Shown here one piece after another: positions 63,537 through 64,000 of a stretch of DNA of 64,000 nt. The notes under the pieces are model-generated. The model was not told the DNA's origin and did not search any database. It was given only the letters and a program-made list of their open reading frames with translations. The DNA is taken from assembly GCA_963827155.1 (NCBI GenBank), contig CAWGZV010000002.1, positions 1,240,001-1,304,000 of the forward strand, given 5' to 3'. The stretch's first letter is position 1. Every line of letters starts with the position of its first letter. Position numbers and translations under genes: made by a program. Source of the stretch: UTCFX2 sp963827155 (GTDB lineage Bacteria; Chloroflexota; Anaerolineae; Anaerolineales; UBA4823).

Positions 63537-64000
63537 GGTTCACCTTGGTTTTTTTTGAGTTTGATGGGCAGCCGCGATCCGCAGATTTGGCCTGAACCCG
63601 GGTAGAGGGGATATCGCCAGCCTATCCAAGATGTTTGGTCTCCAGGGAAAAGACCTTGAAGATGCTTTCGAAAGCCGATTATCATCGAATTTGCCGTTAT
63701 GCGCAACCGCCAGAACGGCCGTGAAGCACTCGGTTTCAGGATAGCGGCAGAAATTATTGATATTTATATTAAAAAGACCAACACAGAGACACCGAGCATC
63801 ACTGAGGAAATGTTTTGAGATGTATGGGCACGCAAGTTTGATCTCAAAATCTAATCGATGCGGTCAACGGATATAAAACGGATAAACGGAGGACTATTCG
63901 GCTGTTCGTTTATGGGTTGGGCATACGCTGTCGGGATTATTTCTGGGATCAGCGATCCCGGCGGCAGACATCCGATTTTGGAGACTTCGGATGTCTGATC
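63537..64000. other. Intergenic region at the window end with repeats
   Basis: Contains a CACAGAGACACCGAG repeat copy (about 63781-63795), an ACGGATAAACGGA word shared in inverse orientation with about 59117, and inverted arms AGACATCCGA (63966-63975) and TCGGATGTCT (63987-63996). No gene recognised. Confidence 0.5.

Overview
The window looks like a chromosomal segment of an uncultured or poorly studied Chloroflexota bacterium, probably Anaerolineae-like. This is an inference from style rather than from a marker gene. Several secreted beta-helix or DUF11-type proteins end in a short C-terminal motif of the type FLPLxLK. Intergenic DNA is crowded with dispersed repeats of the kinds found in such genomes. 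Most other families (GT87, polymer-forming cytoskeletal protein, LamG/beta-helix, DUF4256, EamA) fit that background. No rRNA or tRNA gene was recognised.

Layout. 1-9.3 kb holds host genes: the start of an MgtA-like P-type ATPase, a coiled-coil protein, a frameshifted GT87 mannosyltransferase-like gene, an NTF2-like protein, a polymer-forming membrane protein, a GNAT acetyltransferase and a decayed transposase. They are separated by repeat-rich DNA. 9.3-12.1 kb encodes a large cell-surface protein with about 22 GGGxxN repeats and an S74 intramolecular chaperone. 12.2-26.6 kb is a phage-derived block. A leftward replication module (RHH-like protein, HTH replication protein, helicase-loader-like protein) and a rightward virion module (holin-like, terminase, M23 hydrolase, prohead protease, major capsid protein, beta-helix spike, portal, connector) diverge from a control region with two LexA-like operators. 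I see no integrase, repressor, tape measure or tail tube. Repetitive elements sit between, and in frame inside, its genes. 26.9-28.1 kb carries two cyclic-nucleotide-binding-domain proteins.

28-37 kb holds a rhodanese lipoprotein, a PKD-type secreted protein, a Na/Pi symporter-like protein, a LigB dioxygenase, a membrane-protein gene carrying a 39-copy 13-bp minisatellite, and a DUF2178/Xre pair behind a strong promoter-operator. 37-41.2 kb holds a methyltransferase, two tandem MDR oxidoreductases and a cytochrome P450. Upstream of the P450, on the same strand, are two short paralogous peptides with a conserved leader-like half and a diverged Cys/Trp half. They look like RiPP precursors and are my best candidate for something undescribed.

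42.9-45.7 kb is an ECF sigma / anti-sigma / membrane-protein operon whose sigma start codon lies inside a 53/54-bp tandem array. 46-54 kb encodes three secreted or lipid-anchored proteins. 53.9-55.2 kb is a complete IS110-type element with a candidate bridge-RNA region, inserted in a dispersed repeat. 55.4-63.5 kb holds DUF4256, a YdeI-like protein, two EamA transporters, another beta-helix protein, an SDR and an MFS exporter.

Caution: about two dozen otherwise well-preserved genes, host and phage alike, carry single-base frameshifts. This may be real decay or residual indel errors in the assembly. I mark these loci and give the position of each break.
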